Positions 5,679 to 7,359 of a stretch of DNA of 7,359 nt are shown piece after piece. Source of the DNA: PZPK01 sp047628385 (lineage in GTDB: Bacteria; Pseudomonadota; Gammaproteobacteria; Pseudomonadales; Oleiphilaceae); NCBI GenBank assembly GCA_047628385.1, contig JBLHVH010000181.1, positions 1 to 7,359 of the forward strand, written 5' to 3'. The translations under genes and the position numbers were made by a program. Every line of letters begins with the position of its first letter. Within the stretch, counting starts at the first letter, position 1. The notes below the pieces were generated by a model. It ran no database searches. It was not told the origin of the DNA and worked only from the letters and a program-made list of their open reading frames with translations.

Positions 5679-7271
5679 TTATGCCTTACTGGCTAAATAC
5701 TCATCGTAAGTGCCAGCAAAATCAGTATAACCCTCTTGGGTTAATTCGATAATGCGTGTGGCGATGGTTGAAACAAATTCTCGGTCATGGCTGACAAACA
5801 ATAAGGTACCTTCGTAACTTTCAAGTGCCATGTTTAACGATTCAATTGATTCCATATCCATGTGGTTAGTTGGCTCATCAAGTACTAAAATATTTGGCTG
5901 CTGCATCATTAGCTTGCCAAATAACATCCGGCCTTTTTCACCACCAGAAAGTACATGAACTGATTTTTTAATATCATCAGCAGAGAACAGTAAACGACCT
6001 AAATAGCTGCGAACGGCTTGTTCATCATCAGTTGGTTGACGCCATTGGCTCATCCATTCAAATAATGTCATGTCAGTTTCAAATTCGAATTCATGATCCT
6101 GTGCGTAATAGCCAATATTAACATTTTCAGACCAAGTAACGTCGCCAGAGCTGGCTTCATAACCTACTTCATTCATTAATGAACGTAATAAGGTTGTTTT
6201 ACCAATACCGTTTTCACCAATGATAGCGATACGTTCACCGACTTCAATTAAGGCTGAAATATTTTTTAAAACAAGGGCGTCATCAAAGCTTTTATTTAGT
6301 TTTTCAATTACTAGCGCATTACGGAATAATTTTTTTTCTTGCTCAAAACGAATAAATGGATTGCTACGGCTAGAGGCTTTAACTTCATCTAGCTGAATTT
6401 TGTCGATACGTTTAGCACGAGAGGTAGCTTGTTTTGCTTTTGATGCATTGGCAGAGAAACGTGCAACGAAGGCTTGTAGCTCACCTATTTGTGCTTTTTT
6501 CTTTGCATTATCAGAAAGTAAACGAGCTCGTGCTTGTGTAGCTGCTAGCATATATTCATCGTAGTTGCCAGGGTATACACGTAGTTCGCCGTAATCTAAA
6601 TCAGCCATGTGCGTACAAACACTGTTTAAAAAATGTCTATCATGCGAGATGATGATCATGGTTGAATCACGTTCATTCAAGGTGTCTTCTAGCCATTGAA
6701 TGGTATGAATGTCTAAGTTGTTGGTTGGCTCATCCAGCAATAAAATATCGGGATCTGAAAATAAAGCTTGAGCAAGTAGAATACGTAATTTAAAGCCTGG
6801 CGCTATTTCGGTCATTAAACCGTAGTGTTGCTCCAGAGGGATACCAACACCCATTAATAACTCACCGGCACGACTCTCTGCAGAATAACCGTCCATTTCA
6901 GCGTATTCAGACTCTAAATCGCCCACTTTCATTCCATCAGCTTCACTCATCTCAGGTAAAGCATAAATACGGTCACGTTCTTCTTTTACCGCCCATAATT
7001 CGGTATGTCCCATGATGACGGTATCAATGACATTAAACTCTTCAAAGGCAAACTGATCTTGGCGTAATTTACCTAAACGCTCACCCGTATCAAGGCTAAC
7101 ATTGCCAGAGGTTTGTTCTAAATCATTACCTAAAATTTTCATAAAGGTAGATTTACCACAACCATTAGCGCCGATTAAACCGTAACGATTTCCGCCGCCA
7201 AATTTCTGTGAGATATTTTCAAATAAAGGCTTAGCGCCAAATTGCTGAGTGATGTTGTTTGCTGTTAGCAT
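5679..7271 (-). CDS. ybiT: ABC-F family ATPase, YbiT-like ribosome-associated protein
   Basis: This soluble tandem-ATPase protein lacks membrane segments and belongs to the ABC-F group, whose members bind the ribosomal E site and act on translation. Its 530 residues equal the length of E. coli YbiT, and similarity is high throughout. Domain 1 has Walker A GANGCGKST (34-42), Walker B DILLLDEPTNNLD (175-187, catalytic Glu181) and SHDRH (209-213). An arm-like insert lies around 91-130. The charged linker (about 243-315, including RFSANASKAKQATSRAKR) is the segment expected to reach the P-site tRNA. Domain 2 has Walker A GENGIGKTT (352-360), signature LSGGEKGR (441-448), Walker B with DEPTNHMD (465-472, Glu466) and SHDRE (494-498). 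The domain 1 signature is degenerate (IAPGFKLR, 156-163), as in E. coli YbiT. The frame can extend to a TTG at 7334, but the start is placed at the ATG 7269-7271, because MLTANNITQQFG aligns with the E. coli N-terminus and a ribosome binding site lies within the would-be extension. Its exact role in translation is uncertain. Confidence 0.96.
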   Translation of the reverse strand: MLTANNITQQFGAKPLFENISQKFGGGNRYGLIGANGCGKSTFMKILGNDLEQTSGNVSLDTGERLGKLRQDQFAFEEFNVIDTVIMGHTELWAVKEERDRIYALPEMSEADGMKVGDLESEYAEMDGYSAESRAGELLMGVGIPLEQHYGLMTEIAPGFKLRILLAQALFSDPDILLLDEPTNNLDIHTIQWLEDTLNERDSTMIIISHDRHFLNSVCTHMADLDYGELRVYPGNYDEYMLAATQARARLLSDNAKKKAQIGELQAFVARFSANASKAKQATSRAKRIDKIQLDEVKASSRSNPFIRFEQEKKLFRNALVIEKLNKSFDDALVLKNISALIEVGERIAIIGENGIGKTTLLRSLMNEVGYEASSGDVTWSENVNIGYYAQDHEFEFETDMTLFEWMSQWRQPTDDEQAVRSYLGRLLFSADDIKKSVHVLSGGEKGRMLFGKLMMQQPNILVLDEPTNHMDMESIESLNMALESYEGTLLFVSHDREFVSTIATRIIELTQEGYTDFAGTYDEYLASKA

Positions 7272-7274
7272 AAA

Positions 7275-7280
7275 CCTTCC
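7275..7280 (-). promoter_or_regulatory. Ribosome binding site fixing the ybiT start
   Basis: GGAAGG reads on the - strand at 7280-7275, three bases before the ATG at 7271-7269. The spacing is short, but the match is strong and no comparable site precedes the TTG at 7334. Confidence 0.7.
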
Positions 7281-7304
7281 GTAACTGTGTAAATAATGCC
7301 GCAC

Positions 7305-7334
7305 ATTGTACAAGGCTTGAGAAAAAAGTACCAA
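7305..7334 (-). promoter_or_regulatory. Sigma70-type promoter of ybiT
   Basis: On the - strand TTGGTA (7334-7329) and TACAAT (7310-7305) are separated by 18 bases. Both boxes match the consensus well: TTG plus the final A, and TA, A and T in the -10. Transcription would begin near 7298, giving a leader of about 27 bases before the ATG. The TTG that could extend the reading frame is therefore part of the -35 box, which further argues against it as a start codon. Confidence 0.6.
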
Positions 7335-7359
7335 TTTTAACGCTTAAAAAGTATAAATT

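Noticed and set aside
7272..7334. N-terminal extension of YbiT by 21 residues from TTG 7334
   Set aside because: The extension would cover the -35 box, the -10 box and the ribosome binding site, and E. coli YbiT begins at the position of the ATG at 7271.

Overview
The window looks like chromosome from an AT-rich marine gammaproteobacterium, most likely Alteromonadales and perhaps Colwelliaceae. This rests on an RlmJ of E. coli length, an ABC-F protein very close to E. coli YbiT, a low-GC codon style, and a sodium channel of the type found in marine bacteria. The taxonomic placement is inference; no search was run.

Layout: two genes lie on the + strand and three on the - strand, converging near position 2500. 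(1) Positions 1-1431 hold the 3' part of a stand-alone FMN-binding glutamate synthase-family protein; its start lies outside the window. (2) Positions 1600-2424 encode a complete single-domain voltage-gated sodium channel (BacNav/NavAb type) with a TLESWS selectivity filter, four S4 arginines and a C-terminal coiled coil. It begins at a non-ATG codon. (3) Positions 4220-2586 (-) encode a membrane-bound CHASE4-HAMP-GGDEF diguanylate cyclase with an intact active site and inhibitory site. (4) Positions 5516-4677 (-) encode RlmJ, which methylates 23S rRNA A2030, and are followed by a strong hairpin terminator. (5) Positions 7271-5679 (-) encode a YbiT-like ABC-F ATPase with its own promoter and ribosome binding site.

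The genes do not form one pathway. RlmJ and YbiT both concern the ribosome, but they are separated by a 162-base gap holding a palindromic, partly tandem repeat that looks like a dispersed intergenic element. The channel and the cyclase are both membrane proteins that could respond to the environment. They are convergent, however, and nothing shows a shared promoter or function. The only gene-free stretch over 300 bases is 4221-4676, which holds the probable cyclase promoter, a possible degenerate repeat and the rlmJ terminator.

I found no convincing undescribed multi-gene system. The points most worth a second look are the channel (start codon, longer pore turret, short coiled coil) and the structured repeat between ybiT and rlmJ.
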